Below are positions 33,783-42,209 of a stretch of DNA of 64,000 bases, one piece after another (position 1 is the stretch's first letter; the number at the start of each line of letters is the position of its first letter). A model generated the notes under the pieces. That model did not search any database. It was not told the origin of the DNA and saw only the letters and a program-made list of their open reading frames with translations. The stretch is from contig JAIXSQ010000007.1 in NCBI GenBank assembly GCA_027484575.1, positions 620,001 through 684,000 of the forward strand. The letters are read 5' to 3'. The position numbers and the translations under genes are program-made. Source of the DNA: Comamonadaceae bacterium. Its GTDB lineage: Bacteria > Pseudomonadota > Gammaproteobacteria > Burkholderiales > Burkholderiaceae_C.

Positions 33783-34631
33783 TCAGCGCCCCAGCGCCTG
33801 CGCGTGGTGCGCCAGGTGCTCGGCGATGAAGCTGGCGATGAAGAAGTAGCCGTGGTCGTAGCCCTCGTGCAGGCGCAGCTGCAGCGGCTGGCCCGCCGCC
33901 TCGCAGGCGGCCTGCAGGCGTTGCGGCTGCAGCTGGGTGGCCAGGAAGGCGTCGGCCAGGCCCTGGTCGACCAGCAGCGGCGGGCAGCGGTGGCCGTCCT
34001 CGACCAGGGCCACCGCATCGCGGGCGCGCCAGGCCGCCCGGTCGGCCCCGAGGTAGCGGCCGAAAGCCTTCTCGCCCCAGGGCACCTGCGACGGCGCGCA
34101 GATCGGCGCGAAGGCCGAGACGCTGGCGAAACGCTTCGGATGCCGCAGCCCCAGCGTGAGCGCGCCGTGGCCGCCCATCGAGTGGCCCATCAGCCCCACG
34201 TGGTCGACGTCGGCCCCGAAGCGCTCGCTCACCAGCGGCAGCAGTTCGTCCAGCAGCCAGGTCTCCATGCGCCAGGCCTGCGACCAGGGCGGCTGCGTGG
34301 CGTCGAGCCAGAAGCCCGCGCCCTCGCCGAACTCCCAGTCGCCGGTCGCGCCCTCGATGCCGGTGCCGCGCGGGCTGGTGTCGGGCGCCAGCAGCACCAG
34401 GCCCAGCCGGGCGGCCTCCTGCTGCGCGGCGGCCTTGATCGCGAAGGTCTGCTCGTTGCAGGTCAGCCCCGCCAGCCACACCACCACCGGGCAGGCCTGG
34501 CCGGCCAGCGCCTGCGGCGGCCGGTACAGGCCGAAGCGCATCGGGCGGCCGTTGGTGGCGGCCGCATGCTCGTGGAAGCCCTGCACGCCGCCGAAGCAGC
34601 GGTGCTCTTCCAGCGTGGTGACGGCGTCCAT
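33783..34631 (-). CDS. fghA: S-formylglutathione hydrolase
   Basis: This 282-residue alpha/beta-hydrolase splits S-formylglutathione into formate and glutathione, the second step of glutathione-dependent formaldehyde detoxification. The nucleophile is in GLMGHSMGGHGALT (near residue 146), with APDTSPRGTGIEGATGDWE (loop typical of esterase D family) and the catalytic His in EGYDHGYFFIASF. Length is normal. It lies 10 bp after adhC in the same orientation, the standard adhC-fghA pair. The formate made could be oxidised by the FdsBA enzyme encoded about 20 kb away in this window. Confidence 0.95.
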   Translation of the reverse strand: MDAVTTLEEHRCFGGVQGFHEHAAATNGRPMRFGLYRPPQALAGQACPVVVWLAGLTCNEQTFAIKAAAQQEAARLGLVLLAPDTSPRGTGIEGATGDWEFGEGAGFWLDATQPPWSQAWRMETWLLDELLPLVSERFGADVDHVGLMGHSMGGHGALTLGLRHPKRFASVSAFAPICAPSQVPWGEKAFGRYLGADRAAWRARDAVALVEDGHRCPPLLVDQGLADAFLATQLQPQRLQAACEAAGQPLQLRLHEGYDHGYFFIASFIAEHLAHHAQALGR

Positions 34632-34641
34632 CGCAGCGCCC

Positions 34642-35748
34642 TCAGAACACCACGACCGAGCGGATCGACTCGCCGCGCTTCATCAGCTCGAAGCCCTCGT
34701 TGATCTGCTCCAGCTGCAGGCGGTGGGTGATCAGCTCGTCGATCTTCAGCTTGCCGTCCATGTACCAGTCGACGATCTTCGGCACGTCGGTGCGGCCGCG
34801 CGCGCCGCCGAAGGCAGAGCCCTTCCACTGCCGGCCGGTGACCAGCTGGAACGGCCGGGTGGCGATCTCGGCGCCGGCCTCGGCCACGCCGATGATGATG
34901 CTCTGGCCCCAGCCCTTGTGGCAGCACTCCAGCGCCTGGCGCATGGTGGTGGTGTTGCCGATGCACTCGAAGCTGTAGTCGGCGCCGCCATCGGTCAGCT
35001 GCACGATCGCGTCGACGATGTTCGGATGGTCCTTGGGGTTCAGGAAGTGCGTCATCCCGAACTGCCGCGCCATCGCCTCGCGCCCGGGGTTCAGGTCGAC
35101 GCCGATGATCTTGTCGGCGCCCACCATCTTCGCGCCCTGGATCACGTTCAGGCCGATGCCGCCCAGGCCGAAAACCACCACGTTGGCGCCGGCCTCGACC
35201 TTGGCGGTGAACAGCACCGCACCCACGCCGGTGGTCACGCCGCAGCCGATGTAGCAGACGATGTCGAAGGGCGCGTCGGGGCGGATCTTGGCCAGCGCGA
35301 TCTCGGGCGCGACGATGTGGTTGGCGAAGGTGGAGGTGCCCATGTAGTGCAGCACCGGCTTGCCGTCCAGCGAGAAGCGGCTGCTGCCGTCGGGCATCAG
35401 GCCGCGGCCCTGCGTCGGGCGGATCGCTTGGCACAGGTTGGTCTTGCGCGACAGGCAGAACTTGCACTGGCGGCATTCCGGCGTGTATAGCGGGATGACG
35501 TGGTCGCCCGGCTTGAGCGAGGTCACGCCCGCGCCCACCTCGAGCACCACGCCGGCACCTTCGTGGCCCAGCACGGCCGGGAACAGGCCCTCGGGGTCGG
35601 CACCCGACAGCGTGTACCAGTCGGTGTGGCAGATGCCGGTGGCCTTGATCTCCACCAGCACCTCGCCGGCACGCGGGCCCTCCAGGTCCAGGGTCTCGAT
35701 GGTCAGCGGCTGCTGGGCCTGCCAGGCGACGGCGGCGCGGGTCTTCAT
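34642..35748 (-). CDS. adhC: S-(hydroxymethyl)glutathione dehydrogenase (class III alcohol dehydrogenase)
   Basis: This 368-residue zinc enzyme oxidises the spontaneous formaldehyde-glutathione adduct to S-formylglutathione with NAD+. Catalytic zinc ligands lie in TGICHTDWYTL and LGHEGAGVV. The structural-zinc cysteines are in CRQCKFCLSRKTNLC. The NAD-binding glycines are in VFGLGGIGLNVIQGA and the C-terminal marker is INEGFELMKRGESIRSVV. The ATG at 35748 matches the usual MKTRAAVAW start; the frame is open 45 bp further. It is the first gene of adhC-fghA and is also known as frmA or adhI. No regulator gene is adjacent. Confidence 0.97.
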   Translation of the reverse strand: MKTRAAVAWQAQQPLTIETLDLEGPRAGEVLVEIKATGICHTDWYTLSGADPEGLFPAVLGHEGAGVVLEVGAGVTSLKPGDHVIPLYTPECRQCKFCLSRKTNLCQAIRPTQGRGLMPDGSSRFSLDGKPVLHYMGTSTFANHIVAPEIALAKIRPDAPFDIVCYIGCGVTTGVGAVLFTAKVEAGANVVVFGLGGIGLNVIQGAKMVGADKIIGVDLNPGREAMARQFGMTHFLNPKDHPNIVDAIVQLTDGGADYSFECIGNTTTMRQALECCHKGWGQSIIIGVAEAGAEIATRPFQLVTGRQWKGSAFGGARGRTDVPKIVDWYMDGKLKIDELITHRLQLEQINEGFELMKRGESIRSVVVF

Positions 35749-35856
35749 GGGGGGACGTCCTCGGTGTTGGTGCGGCGCCTGCGAGCTTGGCACGGCTCGC
35801 CGCCACGTGGTGTTTCGCGGGTGTTTCCGCGGCGGGGGCGCGAGTGTAGGCGCAGC

Positions 35857-36363
35857 TCAGCGGGCGCGCTGGCGGCGGGTCGGCGCGGGCGCCCGCGGCG
35901 GCTCCAGCGGCAGCCGCGTGTCGGCCTTGACCTCCTTGAGCACCACGCTCGATCGCACGTGCGTCACGCCGGGCAGGCGGAACAGCGTCTCGTGCAGGAA
36001 GGCCTCGTAGCGCTTGATGTCGGGCACCAGCACGCGCAGCACGTAGTCGGCCTGGCCGGTGGTGGCCCAGCAGGCCACGATCGGCGCGCAGGCGGCGACG
36101 GCCTGCTCGAAGCGGCGCACGTCGTCCTCGTGGTGCCGCGTGAGGTTGACCTCGGCCAGCACCGCCAGCGACAGGCCCACCTTGTCACGGTCGACCAGCG
36201 CCGTGTAGCCGGTGATCACGCCGGTGGCCTCCAAGTCCTTGACCCGCTTCCACGCCGGCGTGCCCGACAGGCCGGTGGCCGCCGCCAGCTGCTGCACGGT
36301 CTGGCGGGCGTCGCGCTGCAGTTCGGCCAGCAGCAGCACGTCGTGGCGGTCGAGGTCGTTCAT
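35857..36363 (-). CDS. Lrp/AsnC-family transcriptional regulator
   Basis: This 168-residue regulator has an N-terminal helix-turn-helix (about 4-50; DRHDVLLLAELQRDARQTVQ, GTPAWKRVKDLEATGVI) and a C-terminal RAM ligand domain (about 65-145) containing VACWATTGQADYVLRVLVPD. The end is an Arg/Pro-rich tail. It is divergent from the indolepyruvate ferredoxin oxidoreductase gene with a 128-bp gap. Lrp-type proteins next to amino-acid catabolic genes usually sense the amino acid, so an aromatic amino acid is a reasonable guess for the ligand. Confidence 0.93.
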   Translation of the reverse strand: MNDLDRHDVLLLAELQRDARQTVQQLAAATGLSGTPAWKRVKDLEATGVITGYTALVDRDKVGLSLAVLAEVNLTRHHEDDVRRFEQAVAACAPIVACWATTGQADYVLRVLVPDIKRYEAFLHETLFRLPGVTHVRSSVVLKEVKADTRLPLEPPRAPAPTRRQRAR

Positions 36364-36398
36364 TCTTCGTCACCCTTGTTTTCGGGAATCGCATTCTC

Positions 36399-36423
36399 GT
36401 TCCTCGCGGGAACCCTGAGGAAC
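36399..36423. promoter_or_regulatory. Inverted repeat in the Lrp / oxidoreductase divergent gap
   Basis: Arms GTTCCTC and GAGGAAC (7 bp each, 11 bp apart) lie in the AT-richer part of the 128-bp divergent region. This is a plausible binding site for the adjacent Lrp-type regulator, but the arms are short and it could be chance. Confidence 0.3.
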
Positions 36424-36491
36424 AAAGAAAGCCTATTCGCCGGCGGCAGACGTACGCTCGTTCTCCATCCGTCGCTGCTGTCCGTGCTGCC

Positions 36492-39400
36492 ATGACCACC
36501 CTCCTCGCCCGCCCCGACTACCGGCTCTCCGACGGGCTCGATGCCACCGGTGGCACGGTCTGGCTCACGGGCACGCAGGCCCTGGTGCGGCTGCTGCTGA
36601 TGCAGCGGCAGGCCGACGCCGCCGCGGGGCTGGCGACGCAGGGCTTCCTCTCGGGCTACCGCGGCTCGCCGCTGGGCCTGGTGGACCAGGCGGCGTGGAA
36701 GGCGCAAGACCGGCTGCAGCGGGCCGGCGTGCGCTTCCTGCCTGCGGTCAACGAGGAGCTGGCGGCCACGGCGGTGCTGGGCACGCAGCGCGTCGAGGCC
36801 GACCCCGAGCGCACCTGCGACGGCGTGTTCGCCATGTGGTACGGCAAGGGTCCGGGCGTGGACCGCGCCGGCGACGCGCTCAAGCACGGCAATGCCTACG
36901 GCAGCTCGCCGCGCGGCGGGGTGCTGGTGGTGGCGGGCGACGACCACGGCTGCGTGTCGTCGTCGATGCCCCACCAGAGCGACCAAGCGTTCCAGGCCTG
37001 GCACCTGCCGGTGGTCTCGCCGGCGAACGTGGCCGAGATCCTGGAGTTCGGCCTCTGGGGCTGGCAGCTGTCGCGCTTCTCGGGCAACTGGGTGGGGCTG
37101 ACGGCGCTGTCCGAGGTCGTGGAGAGCGGCAGCACGGTCGACCTGGACCTGCTGGCCGCCCGCCGCGCCGGCTGGCAGGACGCGGCCACGGTGCAGGCCG
37201 TCACCGGCTGGGCGCCGCCCGCCGGCGGGCTGCACGTGCGCTGGCCCGACCTGCCCTCGCTGGCGCTGGAGGAACGGCTGCATGCCAAGCTGGACGCCGT
37301 GCGGGCGTTCGCGCGCGTGAACCCGATCGACCGCGAGATCGTCGCCAGCGCGCAGGCCACGGTGGGCATCGTCACCGCCGGCAAGGCGCACCTGGATCTC
37401 CTGGAGGCGCTGCGCCGGCTCCACCTGGGCCTGGACGACCTGGCCGCGCACGGCGTGCGGGTGCGCAAGCTGGGCCTGAGCTACCCCGTCGAGCCCACCG
37501 GCCTGCAGGACTTCGCGCACGGCCTGCGCGAGGTGCTGGTGATCGAGGAGAAGGGCCCGGTCGTCGAAGACCAGCTGCGCGCGCTGTTCTACAACCGCAC
37601 CGAGCGCCCGCTGCTGCTGGGCAAGCGCGATGCGGCCGGCGCGCCGCTGCTGCCCGCGGCCGGCGAGTTGCGGCCCTCGCGCCTGATCGGCCCGCTGGCC
37701 GCCTGGCTGGCCCGCCATGCCCCCGCGCTGGACCGGCGCGCGCTGGTGCCCGAGTTCACGCCGCCGGCCCTGCCGTCCAACGCGTCCGACGCGGTGCGGC
37801 GCCAGCCCTGGTTCTGCGCCGGCTGCCCGCACAACGTCTCGACCCAGGTGCCCGAGGGGTCGAAGGCCCGCGCGGGCATCGGTTGCCACTTCATGGCCAG
37901 CTGGATGGACCGCGACACCGAGGGCCTGATCCAGATGGGCGGCGAAGGTGTCGACTGGGTGTCGCACGCGATGTTCACCCGCGTGCCGCACGTGTTCCAG
38001 AACCTGGGTGACGGCACCTACTACCACTCGGGCTACCTGGCGATCCGGCAGGCCGTGGCCGCCGGCGCGACCATGACCTACAAGATCCTGTTCAACGACG
38101 CGGTGGCCATGACCGGCGGCCAGCCGGTGGACGGCACCATCAGCGTCGACGCGATCGCGCGCCAGGTCGAGGCCGAGGGAGCGAAGCAGGTGGTGGTGGT
38201 TTCCGACGACATCGGCAAGTACGACGCGCAGCGCGGGCGCTTCCCGGCCGGCACGGCCTTCCATCCGCGCGAGGACCTCGACGCGGTGCAGCGCCGCCTG
38301 CGCGACACCCCCGGCGTGACGGTGCTGATCTACGAGCAGACCTGCGCGGCCGAGAAGCGGCGCCGGCGCAAGAAGGGCCAGCTGGCCGCCCCGGGATGGC
38401 GGCTGGTGATCAACGAGCGCGTCTGCGAGGGTTGCGGCGACTGCACGGTGCAGAGCAACTGCGTGGCGGTGCTGCCGCACGAGACGCCGCTGGGCCGCAA
38501 GCGCCGCATCGACCAGAGCGCCTGCAACAAGGACGCGTCCTGCGCCCAGAGCTTCTGCCCGAGCTTCGTCACCGTGACCGGCGTCACCCCGCGCAGGCGC
38601 ACCGGCGCGCTGAAGGCGCAGGCCGACGCGTTCCAGGCCCGCGTCGACGCCCTGCCCCGCCCGCCCGCGCACGCCTGGGACGGCCCCTGGGACCTGCTGG
38701 TCACCGGCGTGGGCGGCACCGGCGTGGTGACGGTGGGCGCGCTGGTGGCGATGGCCGCGCACCTGGAGGGCCGCAGCGCCAGCGTGCTGGACTTCATGGG
38801 CTTCGCGCAGAAGGGCGGCGCGGTGCTCAGCTTCGTGCGCCTCGCCGACCGGCCGCAGCAGCTGCACCAGGTGCGGATCGACGCGCAGCAGGCCGACGCG
38901 CTGCTGGCCTGCGACCTGGTGGTGGGCGCCTCGGCCGAGGCGCTGTCCACCTTGCGCCAGGGCCGCACCCGGGTGCTGGCCAACGTGCATGCGGTGCCGG
39001 TGGCCAGCCAGCTACGCGACCCGGACGCCGACCTGCGCGTGCCGCTGCTGCTGGACAAGCTGCAGCAGGCAGCAGGCGCCGGCCGGCTGGAGACGCTGGA
39101 TGCGCAGGCGCTGGCCGGCGACTTCCTGGGCGACACCATCGCCGCGAACATCCTCGCGCTGGGCTGGGCCTGGCAGCGCGGCCTGGTGCCGGTGGGGCTG
39201 GAGGCGCTGCAGCGCGCGATCGCGCTCAACGGCGTCGCGGTGGCCGACAACCAGCTCGCGTTCTCGCTGGGCCGGCTCGCCGCCGAAGACCCGGGGGCGC
39301 TGGCCCAGCTGCGCCAGGCGCCCGCGCCCGTCGGCGCCGCGCTGCCGCAGGACGCGCCACTGGCCCAGCTGGTGCGCGACGGCATCGCGCACCTGACCGC

Positions 39401-40058
39401 CTACCAGGACGCCGCCTATGCCCGCCGCTACGCCGGCGTGGTCGCGCGCGTGCGCAGCGCCGAGCAGGCGCTGGGCGCCGACCCCTCGCTGCCGCTGGCG
39501 CGCACCGTGGCGCGCAGCCTGCGCAAGCTGATGGCGATCAAGGACGAGTACGAGGTCGCCCGGCTCTACACCGACGGCGACTTCCGGCGGCAGCTGGCCG
39601 AGCAGTTCGAGGGCGAGCCGGTGCTGCAATTCCACCTCGCGCCGCCGCTGCTGGCGCGGGCGCCGCATGGCCAGCGGCCGCGCAAGCTGCGCATGGGGCC
39701 GTGGCTGGAGCCCGTGCTGCGGGTGCTGGCGCACGGCAAGTGGCTGCGCGGCCACTGGTTCGACCCCTTCGGCCACACCGCCGAGCGGCGGCTGGAGCGC
39801 GCGCTGCTGCGCGACTACCTCGGCCGGCTCGACGCGCTGCTGCCGCAGCTGGACGCGCAGCGGCTGCCGCTGGCCTGCGAGATCGCGGCCGTGCCGCTGG
39901 CCATGCGCGGCTACGGACCGGTGAAGGCCGGGCAGGTCGAGGTGGCGCGCCGGCGCGAGGCCGAACTGCTGCACCGGTGGGACCCCGCGCGCTGGCCGCG
40001 CCCGCAGGGCGGCCCGGCCGCCGGCCAGTTCAAGGGGATCCGCGTGGCATCCGCCTGA
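36492..40058 (+). CDS. Indolepyruvate ferredoxin oxidoreductase family protein (fused alpha/beta)
   Basis: This is a 1188-residue fused 2-ketoacid:ferredoxin oxidoreductase of the IorA/IorB type. The N-terminal thiamine-dependent parts include FLSGYRGSPLGLVD and DDHGCVSSSMPHQSDQ. A CAGCPHN motif near residue 444 opens the second thiamine-binding region (GEGVDWVS, NDAVAMTGGQPVDG). A cysteine-rich stretch (CEGCGDC, then SACNKDASCAQSFCP, about 645-695) suits iron-sulfur binding. The gamma-type domain (VTGVGGTGVVTVGA, about 735-930) and a long C-terminal region follow. It oxidatively decarboxylates aryl-pyruvates to aryl-acetyl-CoA. In this context it could feed phenylacetyl-CoA to the Paa operon. 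It is divergent from the Lrp regulator gene. Confidence 0.93.
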   Translation: MTTLLARPDYRLSDGLDATGGTVWLTGTQALVRLLLMQRQADAAAGLATQGFLSGYRGSPLGLVDQAAWKAQDRLQRAGVRFLPAVNEELAATAVLGTQRVEADPERTCDGVFAMWYGKGPGVDRAGDALKHGNAYGSSPRGGVLVVAGDDHGCVSSSMPHQSDQAFQAWHLPVVSPANVAEILEFGLWGWQLSRFSGNWVGLTALSEVVESGSTVDLDLLAARRAGWQDAATVQAVTGWAPPAGGLHVRWPDLPSLALEERLHAKLDAVRAFARVNPIDREIVASAQATVGIVTAGKAHLDLLEALRRLHLGLDDLAAHGVRVRKLGLSYPVEPTGLQDFAHGLREVLVIEEKGPVVEDQLRALFYNRTERPLLLGKRDAAGAPLLPAAGELRPSRLIGPLAAWLARHAPALDRRALVPEFTPPALPSNASDAVRRQPWFCAGCPHNVSTQVPEGSKARAGIGCHFMASWMDRDTEGLIQMGGEGVDWVSHAMFTRVPHVFQNLGDGTYYHSGYLAIRQAVAAGATMTYKILFNDAVAMTGGQPVDGTISVDAIARQVEAEGAKQVVVVSDDIGKYDAQRGRFPAGTAFHPREDLDAVQRRLRDTPGVTVLIYEQTCAAEKRRRRKKGQLAAPGWRLVINERVCEGCGDCTVQSNCVAVLPHETPLGRKRRIDQSACNKDASCAQSFCPSFVTVTGVTPRRRTGALKAQADAFQARVDALPRPPAHAWDGPWDLLVTGVGGTGVVTVGALVAMAAHLEGRSASVLDFMGFAQKGGAVLSFVRLADRPQQLHQVRIDAQQADALLACDLVVGASAEALSTLRQGRTRVLANVHAVPVASQLRDPDADLRVPLLLDKLQQAAGAGRLETLDAQALAGDFLGDTIAANILALGWAWQRGLVPVGLEALQRAIALNGVAVADNQLAFSLGRLAAEDPGALAQLRQAPAPVGAALPQDAPLAQLVRDGIAHLTAYQDAAYARRYAGVVARVRSAEQALGADPSLPLARTVARSLRKLMAIKDEYEVARLYTDGDFRRQLAEQFEGEPVLQFHLAPPLLARAPHGQRPRKLRMGPWLEPVLRVLAHGKWLRGHWFDPFGHTAERRLERALLRDYLGRLDALLPQLDAQRLPLACEIAAVPLAMRGYGPVKAGQVEVARRREAELLHRWDPARWPRPQGGPAAGQFKGIRVASA

Positions 40059-40097
40059 GACGCAACCCTTTCTTCGGCAAGTCGAACGTCCACGCGC

Positions 40098-40126
40098 TTG
40101 CAGCAGCAATGAGCAGGCGTTAGGAT
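40098..40126 (+). promoter_or_regulatory. Candidate sigma-70 promoter of the toxin-antitoxin operon
   Basis: A -35 like TTGCAG (40098-40103), a 17-base spacer and a -10 like TAGGAT (40121-40126) precede the antitoxin gene. Transcription would start near 40133, just upstream of the AAGGA ribosome site. A 6-bp inverted repeat (ATGGAC at 40125-40130, GTCCAT at 40148-40153) overlaps the expected start and could serve autoregulation. Confidence 0.5.
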
Positions 40127-40151
40127 GGACGCGCCAGAAAGGATCCCGTCC

Positions 40152-40547
40152 ATGTCCGCGCGCCCCGCCCCACCCGCCGTCCGCCACACCCCGCAGGCCG
40201 ACCCGGCCGCCGTGCTGACCAAGGCCACGTTGCGCGCGGGCGAGCTGCTGGGCCTGTCGAATGCGGCGATCGCCCGCACCGTGGGGCTGAGCGAGGCGAC
40301 CCTGTCGCGCATGGCCTCCGGGGCGCGCAGCTTCGAGCCGGGCAGCAAGCCGGCCGAGCTGGCCCTGCTGCTGGTGCGGCTGTACCGCTCGCTCGACGCG
40401 CTGGTGGGCAACAGCGACCTGCAGCGCCGCGCGTGGATGGACAGCCCCAACGACGCCTTCGCGCAGCCGCCGCGCCAGGCCATTGCCACCGCCGAGGGCC
40501 TGGTGGCCGTGGTGCGCTACCTCGACGGCGCACGCGCCATCGCATGA
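40152..40547 (+). CDS. Xre/MbcA/ParS-type antitoxin
   Basis: This 131-residue antitoxin has a helix-turn-helix in its first half (AGELLGLSNAAIARTVGLSE, then ATLSRMASGARSF). The C-terminal toxin-binding domain of the Xre-MbcA-ParS family contains LLLVRLYRSLDALVGN, the AWMDSPNDAFAQPP block and EGLVAVVRYLDGA. It neutralises the RES toxin encoded next and probably represses their promoter. An ATG at 40125 would lie inside the predicted -10 box, so 40152, with AAGGA 8 bases upstream, is the better start. The stop overlaps the toxin start as ATGA. Confidence 0.9.
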   Translation: MSARPAPPAVRHTPQADPAAVLTKATLRAGELLGLSNAAIARTVGLSEATLSRMASGARSFEPGSKPAELALLLVRLYRSLDALVGNSDLQRRAWMDSPNDAFAQPPRQAIATAEGLVAVVRYLDGARAIA

Positions 40548-41290
40548 CGGCCGGGCCGGGCGCGCCGGCGGGCGGGGCGGGCTGGTCGCCCGCGTGGGTC
40601 GACAGCGCGGCGCCCGCGCGGCGCGAGCTGTGGCGGGGGGTGGAGGCGCAACACCAGGTCGCCACCCTGCGGCTGGTGGACGACCTGGACGAGCAGGCGG
40701 TGCTCGAAGGACTGCTCGAGGACGCCAAGCCGCCGCTGCCGCCGGCCGCGCGCGGCCTGCATTACCTGCTGTCGACCCCGTTCCGTTACCGGCCGCCGTG
40801 GCCCTCGCGCTTCCGCTTGCCCGAGCATGCGGGCGCCTGGTACGGCGCCGACACGCCGGCCACGGTGGCCGCGGAGCTGGCGGGCTGGCGCTGGCGCTTC
40901 CTGATGGACTCCGAGGCGCTGCGCGCCCAGGGCCTGGTGGCGCAGTTCACCTTTTTCCAGGCGCGCTTCGACGGGTTGGAGCTGGACCTGGGGCGCCCAC
41001 CCTGGGCGGCCCTGCGCGACCAGTGGCGCGACCCCCGGGACCACGGGCCCTGCCAGGTGCTGGCCGCCCACCTGCGCGCGCACCGACCCCAGGTGCAGGC
41101 CGTGCGCTACGAATCGGCGCGGCTGGAGGCCGGCTGGTGCGCGGCGGTGTTCGATGCGCGCGCGCTGCGCATCACCCATCCCGACCGGCAGCAGACCTGG
41201 GTGTGCAAGGCCACCGCCGAGCGCGTGCTGTTCACCCGGCCGGGCGAGCGCCTGCAGTTCGAGCCGGCCCAGCTGCGGGTCGCGGCCTGA
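40544..41290 (+). CDS. RES-domain toxin
   Basis: This 248-residue protein belongs to the RES family, whose known members degrade or phosphorolyse NAD+ and stop growth. Visible blocks are LWRGVEAQHQVATLRLVDD at the N-terminus, STPFRYRPPWPSRFRLPEHA (the R-Y-R region of the active cleft), GAWYGADTPATVAAELAGWR (Tyr and Glu of the R-E-S set) and the late segment YESARLEAGWCAAVFD. The domain appears complete. Translation is coupled to the upstream antitoxin by ATGA overlap. It is a normal type II toxin-antitoxin layout in ordinary chromosomal surroundings, with no mobile element seen. Confidence 0.9.
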   Translation: MTAGPGAPAGGAGWSPAWVDSAAPARRELWRGVEAQHQVATLRLVDDLDEQAVLEGLLEDAKPPLPPAARGLHYLLSTPFRYRPPWPSRFRLPEHAGAWYGADTPATVAAELAGWRWRFLMDSEALRAQGLVAQFTFFQARFDGLELDLGRPPWAALRDQWRDPRDHGPCQVLAAHLRAHRPQVQAVRYESARLEAGWCAAVFDARALRITHPDRQQTWVCKATAERVLFTRPGERLQFEPAQLRVAA

Positions 41291-41309
41291 CGCCGCGCGC
41301 GGGCCCGCG

Positions 41310-42107
41310 TCAGCGGAACACCGCGGGGCGCCGCTCCTGCGCGGCCCGCACGGCCTCGGCCTGGTTGGGGCTGCCGATCAGCGCCTGCTGCTCGCGCGAC
41401 TCGGCCAGCAGCACCTCGGCCGCGTCCACCGGCGATGCGCCCAAGGCCAGCCGCTTGGCCGCCCGCACCGCGTCGGGATTGCGCGCCGCCACCTGCGCCG
41501 CCCAGGCGCGCGCGGCCGCCAGCGGATCGGCCTCGGTGCGGGTCGCCAGGCCCAGCGCCACGGCCTCTGCGGCCTCGATGACGCGGGCGGTGTAGACCAG
41601 GTCGCGCAGCACGTCGGCGCGCACCAACTCGGTCAGCAGCACGAAGCCCGCCATGTCGGGAACGATGCCCCATTGCAGCTCCATGACCGACAGCCGGGCC
41701 TGGGGATGCACCAGGCGCACGTCGGCCCCCAGCGCGAGCTGCAGCCCGCCGCCATACGCCACGCCATGCACGGCGGCCACCACCGGCACGGGCAGCATGC
41801 GCCAGCCCCAGGCTGCCTGCTGCCACAGGTTGGCCAGTCCGTGGCTGCGGCGCGTGATGTCGCCGAAGCCGGCCCCGCCGCCCGCCATGGCCGCGAAGCC
41901 GCTGGTGTCCAGGCCGGCGCAGAAGGCCCGCCCCTCGCCATGCAGCACGACGGCGCGCAGGCCGGGCTCCACCTGCAACCGGGCCTGCACGGCGGCCAGG
42001 GCCTCGAACATCGCCGCATCGAGCGCGTTCATCTTGTCCGGCCGGGCCAGCACGACCTCGGCCACGCCCTGCCCATCCATCGTCCATCGGATCCGTTCGT
42101 CGCTCAT
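41310..42107 (-). CDS. Crotonase-fold enoyl-CoA hydratase/isomerase
   Basis: This 265-residue crotonase-family enzyme acts on an acyl-CoA. Oxyanion-hole segments are GEGRAFCAGLDTSGF (near residue 58) and VHGVAYGGGLQLALGADVRL (near 114), followed by LSVMELQWGIVPDMAGFVLL. In place of one hydratase glutamate there is Glu in MELQWGIVPD, and an Asp follows five residues later. This fits the subgroup that includes isomerases and hydratases alike, so the exact reaction is uncertain. The ATG at 42107 has AAAGG upstream. It stands alone, convergent with the RES toxin gene. Confidence 0.88.
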   Translation of the reverse strand: MSDERIRWTMDGQGVAEVVLARPDKMNALDAAMFEALAAVQARLQVEPGLRAVVLHGEGRAFCAGLDTSGFAAMAGGGAGFGDITRRSHGLANLWQQAAWGWRMLPVPVVAAVHGVAYGGGLQLALGADVRLVHPQARLSVMELQWGIVPDMAGFVLLTELVRADVLRDLVYTARVIEAAEAVALGLATRTEADPLAAARAWAAQVAARNPDAVRAAKRLALGASPVDAAEVLLAESREQQALIGSPNQAEAVRAAQERRPAVFR

Positions 42108-42209
42108 GTCCCGCCTTTCATCGCCGCATGCACCACGTTGGCGACCGGAGTGTGCCGGATCGCACAAGGACATCCCGGCCAGCTTGAAACATGCTGTTAC
42201 GCTTTTGCC

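Noticed and set aside
40125..40151. Upstream ATG start for the antitoxin at 40125.
   Set aside because: It overlaps the predicted -10 box and has no ribosome site; the ATG at 40152 has AAGGA at proper spacing.
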